Shown: positions 8,558-18,654, counted from the first letter of the stretch. The stretch: 64,000 bases of DNA from Acetobacter oryzoeni (GCF_004014775.2 NZ_CP042808.1:1888001-1952000); one strand, 5' to 3'. The notes: generated by a model from the letters alone, not told the origin. Program-made: numbers and translations.

Positions 8558-10039
8558 CTCAATAGCCTCTTTATTCTCCGCTGCTTTCTGGAGATGGGCT
8601 TTCCAGTTAAACCCAACATCATAACCATTATATCGTTTCTCAATGCCTGCTAGTGCAGTTTGCAGATACTCAGGGCGTAAAGGCTGATCCAGGCGGCTCA
8701 ATATCCATGCATGCGTGCCGATTTCAACCCGTTTCATCTGCTCCATGATTCTGGCGGACGCCCACGGACGAACCTGACTGTAGAGCCAAGAGAAAATCTC
8801 GAAATGAATGAACATCCGTCTATCGGTAGCAGAAACATCCTGCCCCGGACGGTTGAGGCGATAAGCATAATAACAGTCAGGAATTACGCTGATACGTCTT
8901 GCTCTGGAAATGGTCAGGAAAGCGAATGGCAGATCATCATGCCGACGAATATGCTCAGGAAATTGGATACCATACTGTTTGAGATATGATCTTTTATATA
9001 TCCGCCGCCAGATTGAAGGCATCAGGGTCAGATAATCCTGCGGATCAATCACCAGGCCGGTTGTGCCATTTGGACCATCTGCACCATAGGCGGTCGGGTG
9101 CAGTATTTTTTTATCTTTCCTGTAGAACTCATAAAAACCACACTGTCCGATCTCTGCGTTACGCAAGGCTGCCGCACGATAAAGATCTTCATACATGGGT
9201 GGTTCAACCCAGTCATCTCCATCCACAAAGGCAACATATTCACCTCTGGCGGCCAAAAGCCCTGCATTCCGCGCAGATGCGCAGCCACCATTTTCCTTGT
9301 GTATAACTCTTACGTTTTGAGGAAAACGCTTCTGCCATTCATCTGCCAGAATACCTGTGCGATCTTTCGAGCCATCATCAACGATAATGATCTCAAGGTT
9401 TTTCATGGTCTGTGAAACGAGGGACTGAACACATTCGTCCAGGTAAGCTTCCACCCCATACGCCGCCACCACAACAGAGACTTCGGGAATGCTGGGGTCC
9501 ATGCGCCTACCCGCAGTGCCATATCGCCCGTTGAACATATATAAATAAAAACTGTCCACATGACTCTGACAAAACCGATATAGCGCCAGAGGATCCTGCT
9601 GGTCTTCATTCATTTCACAGCAGATGTGCTGGACATCTGTGTTTTCCAGAACGGCAGTTACCTCATCAGCGTCGAAATAGGCGACATCCACCCGCATGCC
9701 GCTGAGTTTTATGCCTTTCTTACTAGCCAGAAACTCGTGAACACTGGCAAAACAATGCACTCTGTCAGGGAACAGGCTCTCAATAGTTTCTCTATGAGAT
9801 GCGCAGCTTTCAACAACATAAACGTGCACAGCCGTATTGGCCCATAGCGCAAGCGCAATTTCCAGACCAGATCGGGCACCAATAAGCAAAATATCCGGTT
9901 GCGGCGCATAAGGGCGCCAGTCTGAGCCGAAAAAAGCATTTTCCAGACGCCAGATATCATCGTTCAGCATTTCTACGTCAATCAGACGGGAAGTTCTGAT
10001 CTGATTAACAATCTTGCTTAGGGAAGGAACTTTAATCAT
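8552..10039 (-). CDS. Family 2 glycosyltransferase with an extra N-terminal domain
   Basis: 495 aa. Residues about 185-300 form a GT-A fold: VSVVVAAYG start, VDDGSKD, and the metal-binding DGDD at 273-276. Such enzymes transfer a sugar from a nucleotide donor to a growing glycan at the cytoplasmic membrane face. Residues 1-180 are a separate domain; DILLIGARSG near residue 50 resembles a Rossmann or methyltransferase-like first motif, but I cannot name it. The start ATG 10039 lies 3 nt after the stop of the upstream glycosyltransferase, so the two were cotranscribed. The composition is less GC-rich than the housekeeping genes. Donor and acceptor unknown. Confidence 0.88.
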   Translation of the reverse strand: MIKVPSLSKIVNQIRTSRLIDVEMLNDDIWRLENAFFGSDWRPYAPQPDILLIGARSGLEIALALWANTAVHVYVVESCASHRETIESLFPDRVHCFASVHEFLASKKGIKLSGMRVDVAYFDADEVTAVLENTDVQHICCEMNEDQQDPLALYRFCQSHVDSFYLYMFNGRYGTAGRRMDPSIPEVSVVVAAYGVEAYLDECVQSLVSQTMKNLEIIIVDDGSKDRTGILADEWQKRFPQNVRVIHKENGGCASARNAGLLAARGEYVAFVDGDDWVEPPMYEDLYRAAALRNAEIGQCGFYEFYRKDKKILHPTAYGADGPNGTTGLVIDPQDYLTLMPSIWRRIYKRSYLKQYGIQFPEHIRRHDDLPFAFLTISRARRISVIPDCYYAYRLNRPGQDVSATDRRMFIHFEIFSWLYSQVRPWASARIMEQMKRVEIGTHAWILSRLDQPLRPEYLQTALAGIEKRYNGYDVGFNWKAHLQKAAENKEAIES

Positions 10040-10042
10040 GAC

Positions 10043-11219
10043 TTAATTACCTGATCTGGTTTTTAGAGATTGGGTAATGTTCTTTATGCGTCGATTAGCT
10101 TTTTTAAAAATAGAGTGCATTTTTTTGTTATCCAATATTGCACCAATTAATGATGCATCCTCATTTTTATTAAAATCAGCTTTGTCCTCAGGAACATTTT
10201 CTGCAATCTTGGCCAGCTTTCCATAGTCGCATGATGTTATTGCGGCGCAGAGTTCCCGCTCCCAGTCATCGTATGCATAATCGCTGGCGTAAAGTGGTAT
10301 CCACATTTTTGGAAAGGCATTCAGCCTTTTCACTGCATCTAGGATAAAAGTTGGTCTGTCATCATAGGCACAGAACTCGCTGCACCACACAACCATTCTA
10401 ACGAGCAGACCAATCAGGTTGGCCCCAATGCTGTCGGGCACGTCATTCTGCTCAACGTCCTCTCTGATAATATCAAGGATACGCAGCATATTAAAACGCT
10501 TCTTACCGAAAGAACCCGTTGTCTGCCCTTCCCTGCCAACCCGATAAAACAGTAGGGTTTCACCCAAGAGAACAACCCGCCTTGCACGAAGCATACAGGC
10601 GGCATGAAAGGCTGCATCTTCGAAGAACAATTTTTCAGGGAATGTCAGCTGATTGCTGATCAGCAAACTCACGCTTAAAAATACGCAATACCGAACTGGA
10701 TTCCAGACGGGCAATTCTGGGTTCCTGCATCAGCGTAGAGATATGGATTGTACGCCCCTGCAGAATGCTGTCCCATACATATGAATCTGGGAAGCCGCTA
10801 ACTGCCTGTGTATTGTTATCAAAGGAAACACCTCTGGCAATAACAAAATCAATCGGGTTCCTGTCCAGAACATGAAGCATTTTTCTGTACGTCGCGGCGA
10901 CGCAGATATCATCACTATCAAAGAACGTGATATATTTTCCACGTGCAAGCCTTATCTCTTCATTGCGGGATGCAGAAAGCCCCTGATTTTTATGGGACAG
11001 AACTTTCCCTGCCTGTTTGCGCTGCTGGAACCAGTTTACCGCAATCTGCAAAGAATTATCTTCGCTCCCATCATCCATAACGATGATTTCCAGATTCTGG
11101 AAATCCGATGAAACAAGGGAGTTCAATGTTTCACAAATATATTTTTCGGTGTTGTACATTGGAACAATAATGGAAAGATCGACGCTTTCGGCGCCGTCTT
11201 CTTCAAAAATAATGCTCAC
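10043..11219 (-). pseudogene. Family 2 glycosyltransferase broken by a frameshift
   Basis: The 5' frame 11219-10635 (GTG start with GAGGA upstream) has LSIIVPMYN, MDDGSEDN and the metal site DSDD at residues 101-104. It reads up to FKREFADQQ and then ends wrongly. The 3' frame, from about 10660 to 10043, resumes with FPEKLFFED, which in this family directly follows the KREF segment. The shift lies near 10640-10665, and the total of 1177 nt fits one extra base. Restored, it would be about 391 aa. The 5' half lacks the acceptor-side part, so function is probably lost. A sequencing error is the other explanation. The downstream partner at 8552-10039 is intact. Confidence 0.8.
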
Positions 11220-11708
11220 TCGTTTTATCCTCGAACATGTTGAGCATTATAAAGCAAACTCTGACCGCGAAGAATACAGATGAAAAAAAGAAACTGCCAG
11301 TCCACTAACATGGCTGCGCCACCTTCAATGGGTGCACAACCTAGAACACTAGATGAGTAGACGGGGCAATTGTCACGATAACACTGAACATACAAAACAC
11401 GTCAGAAGACCATAAAGAACGTAAAATCTTGCGAGCAGATTACTCTTATAGATCTCATTTTTTATAATAATTAAGAAATATACGGGGAGATATGTTACGT
11501 TATTATATTAAGTCTATCCCGAAATCAGGAACCTAGTTTTACCGCATCTTCTTTGAACTGAGAAAGCAAGCAATCTATACTAAAACTGTTCATTGCCTAA
11601 TTTAGTAGAAAAATCTAAACAACATTGGTTTTTATCTTAAATAATATTTGTATCTTTGCTGATTGCGTTGTATGTGAAAAAAATCTTTTCTTTATTTACA
11701 TATAGGGT
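11220..11708. other. AT-rich divergent intergenic region
   Basis: 489 bp lie between the divergent broken glycosyltransferase (minus) and the galactofuranosyltransferase-like gene (plus). It becomes very AT-rich from 11440 onward and should hold both promoters. I saw no open frame, hairpin or operator I could support. Confidence 0.5.
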
Positions 11709-13469
11709 ATGATGTACAAAATTCAGCAAATCGTGTTCCCTAACATCGATATAGTATGCCCTGAAAATATGTATTTTCGAGGGAACGAAGAAAAAGTCTA
11801 TGCCTCACTCAATAAGAAATCTATAGAGCTAGTCAAGGGCGGGATAGCTATTTTTGATACGTTTTTCAACTCCCTATCTATACGTCCATGGAAAGAAAAT
11901 TGCCAAATTGATGATCTTGGCCTTTCTCTAACAGGACGGGGAAAAGTACGTATTCGTCTTGGTTTGCATGTTTTAGACAGAGCAGACCAATGGTTATATG
12001 AAAACGATATAGAACTCTCTGATACGCCATATGAAATGGATCTGCCATTTTGGAACCGTGTTCATGATGGTATGCTATATCTAGAAGTGCGTGCACTTAC
12101 GGATGCAGAAATTACTGGCGGCTATTTTTTCACCAGAACAAAACCTCGCAACAAAGTGCGGCTAGGTATTGTTATTACTCATTACAATCGAAAACATTAT
12201 GTTCTGCCGGCTATTCATCGCATTTCAACCGAACTTTTAAATGATCCTTATTATAAAGATCATATTGAACTTATTGTCGTAGATAATTCGCAAAATATTG
12301 AAGATTCAGAAAAGGAAAATGCTATTTTACTGCCCAGTAAAAATCTGGGCGGCTCCGGCGGCTTTACACGTGGATTACTCTATCTAAAAGACGAAAACTT
12401 TACGCATTGTCTTTTTATGGATGATGATGCCTCGTGTGAAATGGAATCTATACGCCGCACGCTGCATATTCTGGAATACGGAAAGGTAGATAATCTCGCC
12501 GTTGCAGGTTCTATGCTACGAGAAGCAGAGCCTTTTCGACTTCATGAAAAAGGGGCACGTATTGCAGGCACAGGTGTCGTCAACCTGAAGCACGGCTTAG
12601 ATATGCGCCATGTGCACGATCTTCTTGTTGCTGAAACTCCTGAACCCGTAACATACGGAGGCTGGTGGCATTTTGCTTTCCGCATAAAAGACGTTACCCA
12701 CCTGTCCTTCCCATTTTTCGTGCGTGGGGATGATATGTTATTTGGTCTTACAAACCATTTTAATATCATGACACTCAACGGAATTGGCGGCTGGGCTGAT
12801 GACTTTGGCATCAAAGAAAGCCCTATCAATCGTTACCTTAGTTTACGTGCACATTTAATGTGCCTGATAATAGGTACGAATACCAGTAAATGGAAAATGT
12901 TACGCACATCATTCGGGTGCGTGATAACTTCAGACATGTCCTATAATTACAGTGGCGCACAAGCTTTTATTGAAGCTGTTCGAGATGTGCTTAAAGGACC
13001 ATCTTTCTGGGAAAACAATGTCGACATGGCAAATGTGCGCAAGCATTTGTCTCAGATTGCACCAGGCGAGAAATGTGAACCTATACACATTCCCAAAGAT
13101 GCCGAATATGGGCGGGGTTTGCACGAAAGTAGAAAACGCCGTTTTTGTAGAATACTCACATTAAACGGGTTCCTTCTTCCAAATTTCTTAATGAAAAACA
13201 AAACACTAGTGGAGTCTAAGAACTTCCATGCTGTATTCCGTCGTGTTTTTCGATATAAGCGCATTTTATATATAACGCCTGATCACACAGGCTATATTGC
13301 TGAATATAATAAGAAAAAGTTTTTCAAAAATTTACGCGATTGGGGAAAAGTTTCTTTTGTTTTTTGTCGCAAATTTCAGTCAACCAAAACTGAATATCAG
13401 AAATCATTAACGCATTTAACAAGTGAAGGCTTTTGGAGAAAGGTTTTTACTTCAAATCAAAATAAATAG
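11709..13469 (+). CDS. Galactofuranosyltransferase GlfT2-like glycosyltransferase
   Basis: 586 aa. Layout resembles GlfT2: an N-terminal beta-rich domain (about 1-145), then a GT-A domain starting KVRLGIVITHYNR, a NLGGSGGFTRG segment, the metal triad Asp238-Asp239-Asp240, and a GGWWHF acceptor-site segment, followed by an alpha-helical C-terminal part. GlfT2-type enzymes transfer galactofuranose from UDP-Galf to a glycan. Ribosome site AGGG lies before ATGATG (11709). Strongly AT-rich compared with the core genes, suggesting transfer. The mutase Glf that would make UDP-Galf is not in this window. The family call is good; the sugar specificity is inferred. Confidence 0.85.
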   Translation: MMYKIQQIVFPNIDIVCPENMYFRGNEEKVYASLNKKSIELVKGGIAIFDTFFNSLSIRPWKENCQIDDLGLSLTGRGKVRIRLGLHVLDRADQWLYENDIELSDTPYEMDLPFWNRVHDGMLYLEVRALTDAEITGGYFFTRTKPRNKVRLGIVITHYNRKHYVLPAIHRISTELLNDPYYKDHIELIVVDNSQNIEDSEKENAILLPSKNLGGSGGFTRGLLYLKDENFTHCLFMDDDASCEMESIRRTLHILEYGKVDNLAVAGSMLREAEPFRLHEKGARIAGTGVVNLKHGLDMRHVHDLLVAETPEPVTYGGWWHFAFRIKDVTHLSFPFFVRGDDMLFGLTNHFNIMTLNGIGGWADDFGIKESPINRYLSLRAHLMCLIIGTNTSKWKMLRTSFGCVITSDMSYNYSGAQAFIEAVRDVLKGPSFWENNVDMANVRKHLSQIAPGEKCEPIHIPKDAEYGRGLHESRKRRFCRILTLNGFLLPNFLMKNKTLVESKNFHAVFRRVFRYKRILYITPDHTGYIAEYNKKKFFKNLRDWGKVSFVFCRKFQSTKTEYQKSLTHLTSEGFWRKVFTSNQNK

Positions 13470-13490
13470 TCTGTTAAATTAAAAATTTTT

Positions 13491-13543
13491 ATTATCCCTT
13501 TCTTGCAATACCATCATTAAATAATTGCAAAGAAAGGGATAAT
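13491..13543. terminator. Long hairpin after the GlfT2-like gene
   Basis: Arms 13491-13509 and 13524-13543 pair over 19 bp with a single bulged A, around a 14-nt AT-rich loop. It starts 22 nt past the stop codon. No T-run follows on the plus strand, while a stretch of A and T precedes it. It is probably a terminator or 3'-end stabiliser. Confidence 0.55.
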
Positions 13544-13624
13544 TCCAACCATACTCCCTAAATGATCTCTATTATTGATGAGCAATAGATTATTTGCGTG
13601 CTTATAGCGCCATATTTGTGATGC

Positions 13625-13816
13625 TTCTTCATTAATTGGCTGATTTTTGACACTTTAACAGATGATTTCGGTTTCTATGTGAGGCATTTTAATCATGCGC
13701 TGGAGCAGCAGCGGGCAGTTCCCTATTCTGAAGGACTATGCGATAGCGCTGATCTGCTCCAAGAGCAGAAAGCAGCACGTATTGTAGAGATATTGGCGCG
13801 CCCAATTCTCATGTAG
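13625..13816 (+). pseudogene. Coding remnant, unknown family
   Basis: A frame free of stops up to TAG 13814-13816 encodes a plausible protein piece with FDTLTDDFGFYVRHFN and LLQEQKAARIVEIL. It has no start with a ribosome site and begins right after a stop. Residue composition looks like real protein. I do not recognise the family. Confidence 0.35.
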
Positions 13817-13895
13817 CCTGCGAGATACCAACCGTGCGGATGAACACTTCCATTTGTAATTTCTGATCGGCATAGACATCTTTAATGCGGAATCA

Positions 13896-14045
13896 GATAA
13901 CGAACTTGAGTTCGGACACAAGGCAGTGCGTTTAGCTTTGAGCAGCGGTCTGTCGCGTGAGCGTATTGCTCAGGATCTGAGTATTAGATCTTCGACGTTG
14001 AAACGGGCCATTATCCTGCGTCAGCCGCTAAGCAGGTGTATGTGA
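13896..14045 (+). mobile_element. Remnant of an IS3-type transposase OrfA (helix-turn-helix part)
   Basis: The frame carries FGHKAVRLALSSGLSRE, then IAQDLSIRSSTLKRAI. This matches the pattern of the IS3/IS911 OrfA DNA-binding region (F-x-x-x-AVRLAL, then a helix-turn-helix with STL). It ends at TGA 14043-14045. No OrfB and no terminal repeats were seen, so this is a fragment only. Confidence 0.5.
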
Positions 14046-14194
14046 TGTTTTGTCGGTAGAAATGCTCCGACCTGGCTTGAAGACAGACTCTCAACGCAGC
14101 AAAAGACCAGATATCATTAAGGCAGAACAGATGATGGAAGCATCTAAATACTACGCCATAAAATACTAATTTATTTGGTGCTTTATTGATTTAC

Positions 14195-14284
14195 TGGCGG
14201 AGAGAGAGGGATTCGAACCCTCGGTACCTATAAAGGCACAACGGTTTTCGAGACCGCCCCGTTCGACCGCTCCGGCATCTCTCC
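14195..14284 (-). tRNA. tRNA-Ser (anticodon CGA)
   Basis: Read on the minus strand: the acceptor stem GGAGAGA pairs with TCTCTCC, then discriminator G and an encoded CCA. The anticodon loop is CTCGAAA, with anticodon CGA. A long variable arm (GTGCCTTTATAGGTACC), typical of serine tRNA, precedes the T arm GAGGGTTCGAATCCCTC. It decodes UCG. Its 3' end faces the decayed region to the left. Confidence 0.96.
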
Positions 14285-14346
14285 TATATCGCGGGCTTAT
14301 AGACACGCTTTTATAGCCCATGCAAGGCATGAACCCTATATTTCTA

Positions 14347-14375
14347 TTGACGAGCCCTACCCTCACCGCTTAAAA
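14347..14375 (+). promoter_or_regulatory. Candidate sigma-70 promoter for rplU-rpmA
   Basis: A -35 box TTGACG at 14347-14352 and a -10-like box TTAAAA at 14370-14375 are separated by exactly 17 bp. They lie about 130 nt upstream of the rplU start, which leaves room for a leader. Based on consensus match only. Confidence 0.45.
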
Positions 14376-14503
14376 AGCCGCCCTAATCCACACAGATGGA
14401 ACCATGCTGCGCGCATTGTGCAGCCAAAGAAGAAAAAGCGACCAGAATTTTCGCCTGTATCTAAATGGTGCCGCGAGAATCCAGAGATCGGAAGAGACAG
14501 TTT

Positions 14504-14818
14504 ATGTACGCAGTTATCCGCACCGGCGGCAAGCAGTACCGGGTTGAGCCCAACATGGTACTGAAGGTTGAAAAGCTGGAAGTTGAAGCCGGCGCAACCG
14601 TTACATTTGATGAAGTTCTGGCCGTTGGCGGCGAAGGCAGCACCCAGATTGGCGCCCCCACCGTGGCTGGCGCAAAGGTAACGGCAACCGTTATCGCTCA
14701 GGACCGCCTCAAGAAGGTCATCATCTTCAAGAAGCGCCGTCGGCAGAACAGCCGCCGTAAAAATGGTCACCGCCAGCCGGTTACCGTTCTGCGCATTCAG
14801 GAAATCAACGCAGCCTGA
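14504..14818 (+). CDS. rplU: 50S ribosomal protein L21
   Basis: 104 aa. It begins [14 protein letters not shown], the invariant L21 start, so I place the start at ATG 14504 rather than at the in-frame GTG 39 nt upstream. A GGAAGAG ribosome site precedes it. A basic segment [17 protein letters not shown] near the end binds 23S rRNA. It is followed 46 nt later by rpmA, the usual L21-L27-Obg order. Assembly role: early 50S subunit protein. Confidence 0.98.
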   Translation: MYAVIRTGGKQYRVEPNMVLKVEKLEVEAGATVTFDEVLAVGGEGSTQIGAPTVAGAKVTATVIAQDRLKKVIIFKKRRRQNSRRKNGHRQPVTVLRIQEINAA

Positions 14819-14864
14819 ACCCATTAGGGATTCAGACTGGTTAAGACCACGGAGGACTTAGGTC

Positions 14865-15134
14865 ATGGCACAAAAAAAAGCTGGCGGTTCATCCCGTAAC
14901 GGGCGCGATAGCGCCGGACGCCGCCTTGGCGTCAAGAAATTTGGTGGCGAGCAGGTTGTTGCTGGCAACATCATCGTGCGCCAGCGTGGCACGAAGGTGA
15001 AAGCCGGCGTAAACGTTGGTGTTGGCAAAGACCACACCCTGTTTGCACTGATTAACGGCAATGTTCGCTTCGAACGCCGTGCAGAAGGCCGCGTACACGT
15101 TTCTGTGGATGCGCTGCCTGCCGCTGCTGAATAA
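14865..15134 (+). CDS. rpmA: 50S ribosomal protein L27
   Basis: 89 aa, beginning [16 protein letters not shown], the conserved L27 N-terminus that reaches towards the peptidyl transferase centre. There is no Firmicutes-type N-terminal extension to be cleaved. A strong GGAGGA site lies in front of ATG 14865. It is cotranscribed with rplU and followed by a good terminator at 15187-15214. Confidence 0.98.
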   Translation: MAQKKAGGSSRNGRDSAGRRLGVKKFGGEQVVAGNIIVRQRGTKVKAGVNVGVGKDHTLFALINGNVRFERRAEGRVHVSVDALPAAAE

Positions 15135-15186
15135 GCAGTTCGGTTTTTCCACCGCACGTTTTCCCGTGTGGCCGGAGCAGAAACAG

Positions 15187-15214
15187 GGGCCGGTCCTCAG
15201 GATCGGCCCTTTTT
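15187..15214 (+). terminator. Rho-independent terminator after rpmA
   Basis: Stem arms 15187-15196 and 15200-15209 form 10 pairs with one G-U, a 3-nt loop TCA, and a TTTTT tract. It separates the ribosomal pair from obgE, 29 nt further on, so obgE is either read through or has its own promoter. Confidence 0.85.
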
Positions 15215-15230
15215 CGCGTTCTGGACTTGA

Positions 15231-16262
<1,032 letters not shown>

Positions 16263-16316
16263 ACACTGAACTGCCCGCAGGTCCCTCAAGCCCCTTTCCT
16301 TTTACGGAACTGATCC

Positions 16317-17444
16317 ATGACCGGATACACCAGCCCCTCCCTTACCAATGCCAAACGGCTTGTTGTTAAAATAGGTAGCGCGCTGGTGGTGGACCCAGAA
16401 AAACAGGCTCCGCGTCAGGAATGGCTGGCCAGTGTGGCGGCGGATATTGCGTATCTGCGCAAACAGGGCACGGCTGTTACTGTTGTTTCTTCTGGCGCTA
16501 TTGCACTTGCCCGGCACACATTGGGGCTGGCAGGTGGCGCGCTCCGTTTGGCAGAAAAACAGGCTGCTGCTGCCGTAGGGCAGATCAGTCTGGCACAGGC
16601 ATGGAGCCATGCTCTTTCTGCCCACGGCCTTATTGCTGCCCAGCTTCTACTTACCCCCGAAGATACAGAAGACCGCAAACGTTACCTGAATGCACGCGCA
16701 ACGCTGAATACTCTGCTGGAAATGGGATGCGTTCCCGTTATTAACGAGAATGATACCGTTGCCACAGCCGAAATCCGTTTTGGCGATAATGACAGACTGG
16801 CAGCCCGCGTTGCGCAAATGACGGATTCGGATCAGCTTGTGCTGCTGTCTGATATTGATGGCCTTTATACAGCGGACCCACGCACAAACCCGGATGCACA
16901 GCATCTGCCCGTGATTGAAACCCTTACCCCAGAAATTGAAGCTATGGGGGGTGAACCACCCCCGGGTTATTCTTCTGGGGGTATGCGCACCAAGCTGTTG
17001 GCTGCGGGCATTGCTACGCGCTCAGGCTGTGCCATGGCTATTGCCTTGGGCAAAACGCCCCATCCGCTCCGCTCTTTGCTGGAAGGTGGGCGCTGCTCAT
17101 GGTTTCTGCCGCAAGATTGTGCCCATACAGCCCGCAAACAATGGATTGCAGGCAGCCTAACACCAGCGGGTGAAATTATGGTGGATGATGGTGCCGTAAC
17201 CGCATTGCAGCAAGGTAAATCCCTTTTGCCCGCAGGTGTGCTTGGGGTGAAGGGAGATTTCTCTCAGGGTGATCTGGTAGAAATTATCAATACAGATGGC
17301 ATCGTGCTGGCACATGGGCTTGCCGCCTATGATGCAGATGATGCCCGGCGTATTGCGGGCCACCGCTCCACCGAGCTTACGGATATTCTGGGGTGGCATG
17401 GACGGGACGAGATCATCCATCGTGATGACCTCGTCATGATCTAA
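16317..17444 (+). CDS. proB: Glutamate 5-kinase
   Basis: 375 aa. First step of proline synthesis: ATP plus glutamate gives glutamyl 5-phosphate. The amino-acid kinase domain spans about 1-255 (VVKIGSALV at the start, FGDNDRLAARVA, GGMRTKL). A PUA domain follows at about 280-365. Length is normal for the two-domain form. It sits 54 nt behind obgE, a common alphaproteobacterial arrangement. It converges on the 217-aa gene with a 3-nt gap. Proline itself usually inhibits the enzyme. Confidence 0.97.
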   Translation: MTGYTSPSLTNAKRLVVKIGSALVVDPEKQAPRQEWLASVAADIAYLRKQGTAVTVVSSGAIALARHTLGLAGGALRLAEKQAAAAVGQISLAQAWSHALSAHGLIAAQLLLTPEDTEDRKRYLNARATLNTLLEMGCVPVINENDTVATAEIRFGDNDRLAARVAQMTDSDQLVLLSDIDGLYTADPRTNPDAQHLPVIETLTPEIEAMGGEPPPGYSSGGMRTKLLAAGIATRSGCAMAIALGKTPHPLRSLLEGGRCSWFLPQDCAHTARKQWIAGSLTPAGEIMVDDGAVTALQQGKSLLPAGVLGVKGDFSQGDLVEIINTDGIVLAHGLAAYDADDARRIAGHRSTELTDILGWHGRDEIIHRDDLVMI

Positions 17445-17447
17445 AAC

Positions 17448-18101
17448 TTAATCGTTTGCCGGATTTTTTCTGGGCCAGTTCAGCACAGGTTCTGCACGGC
17501 CTGTATGCTCATCAATACGCGGTATCCGCACAGATGGATGCGGCTGCGGAGCCTCATGAGAAAAATCAGGCCGATATGGTGGCTGATTGGCATCTGGCGC
17601 ACGCTGCCGGCGGAGTATTTCTGCGCCAGTTTCTGCGCGTGGCGCTTCTGGTTCGTGCCACGGCATGCGGCGCACTACCGGCTTTGCCGGGTCTGGCGCA
17701 AGATGCGGTGTTGGCGGGGCTTCCTCTCGCGCTTCATACGCATCAGAAACCTTAGGGGTTCGCAGTTCAGGAAAAACGGGCACAGCGCGAGGTGCCGCAG
17801 GAGGTTTTTCAACCTCCGGCGGACGCACCTCTTCCACCACCACGCCGGATGATGTGCTGCTGCTTCGCTCTGCCATGCCAGACAAGGTAGGCTCCTGATA
17901 CGCAGGAGCACCCCGCACGGCCTGCGCACGCAGTTCGGCCTGAATTTCCTCCAACTGGAGAGAAATCTCACCCAAGCGCCCTTTTACCCCAAACACGGCA
18001 AAAGGCATCATCATGAAAGCAAGCGCGAACAACACACCAAAAGCCAGAACCAGAAGCTGGCCCCAGACAGGCATCCAATCAGGAAAAGACAGAGACATCA
18101 T
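17448..18101 (-). CDS. Uncharacterised single-pass membrane protein, proline-rich
   Basis: 217 aa. One hydrophobic segment at about residues 8-35 is followed by a short amphipathic coil (GEISLQLEEIQAELRAQ). The rest is a long proline-, alanine- and arginine-rich tail that looks disordered. The likely topology is an N-terminal anchor with a large soluble tail. It begins 23 nt after the gapR stop, so the two are probably cotranscribed. The start could be Met1 or Met2; neither has a good ribosome site. I do not recognise a family. Function unknown. Confidence 0.75.
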   Translation of the reverse strand: MMSLSFPDWMPVWGQLLVLAFGVLFALAFMMMPFAVFGVKGRLGEISLQLEEIQAELRAQAVRGAPAYQEPTLSGMAERSSSTSSGVVVEEVRPPEVEKPPAAPRAVPVFPELRTPKVSDAYEAREEAPPTPHLAPDPAKPVVRRMPWHEPEAPRAETGAEILRRQRAPDANQPPYRPDFSHEAPQPHPSVRIPRIDEHTGRAEPVLNWPRKNPAND

Positions 18102-18124
18102 GGGAAATAGACCCGACTAGCCTT

Positions 18125-18397
18125 TTACATACCCAATGCGCGGCGGTAGATATCCAGCAGTGTTTCCTGCTCTTCCACTTCTGCCGGTTCCTGCTTCCGC
18201 AGGCGGATAATCTGGCGGATAACCTTTACATCAAACCCGGCAGACTTTGCTTCTGTAAAGATATCCTTGATATCTCCGGCCAGAGCCTTGCGCTCTTCTT
18301 CCAGGCGTTCAACACGCTCAATAATGCTTCTCAGCCGATCTGCGGCAATACCGCCAACAGCTGCATCTTCATCCCCGGAAATGCGTTCGCCATCCAT
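18125..18397 (-). CDS. gapR: GapR-like DUF2312 nucleoid-associated protein
   Basis: 90 aa. The sequence (ADRLRSIIERVERLEEE, KDIFTEAKSAGFDVKV, IRQIIRLRKQE) matches the DUF2312/UPF0335 family. In Caulobacter, GapR is an AT-binding, overtwisted-DNA-clamping protein that aids replication and transcription. It is all-helical, with coiled coils and a basic DNA-facing surface. Perfect GGAGG before ATG 18397. It is the first gene of a probable two-gene unit with the 217-aa membrane protein. Confidence 0.92.
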   Translation of the reverse strand: MDGERISGDEDAAVGGIAADRLRSIIERVERLEEERKALAGDIKDIFTEAKSAGFDVKVIRQIIRLRKQEPAEVEEQETLLDIYRRALGM

Positions 18398-18654
18398 GCT
18401 TCGGCCTCCTCATTTATATACAAACACCCAACACTGCGCAGGCAGAACCTGCTAACATTGCCAGATAGTGAAGCGCGGGCTTATCGCGCCACGTGTATGT
18501 GGTCAATGATGCAGCACATCAGAACCCCTTGCAAACACGCGGGCGGCCTTCCATAAGCACTGCACCCTGTTCCTGTTCCGGGCCTTTTGCCCGCAAACCA
18601 CGACTTTTTTACGGCGGGCATCCCCCTCCGGCTGACCAGCGAGACCCCTGCATC

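Larger units (their letters stand above)
13544..14194. other. Decayed region with gene and transposase remnants next to tRNA-Ser
   Basis: About 650 bp without an intact gene. It contains two recognisable coding fragments, listed separately, separated by stops and frame changes. A further short open stretch at about 14053-14169 (LSVEMLRPGLK...) ends just before the tRNA. The tRNA-Ser 3' end faces this region, the usual side for integration. I looked for a second copy of the tRNA 3' end in 1-14194 and saw none. Confidence 0.5.

Noticed and set aside
14195..14284. tRNA-Ser as an att site with a mirrored repeat in the accessory region
   Set aside because: I found no second copy of the tRNA 3' end in 1-14194, so an integrated element with defined ends cannot be claimed.
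14363..14824. 153-codon minus-strand frame over rplU
   Set aside because: It is antisense to a clear ribosomal protein gene and its promoter.
18493..18654. N-terminal extension of zwf
   Set aside because: The added 54 residues are Cys/Pro/Arg-rich and unlike any glucose-6-phosphate dehydrogenase. ATG 18655 gives the normal length.
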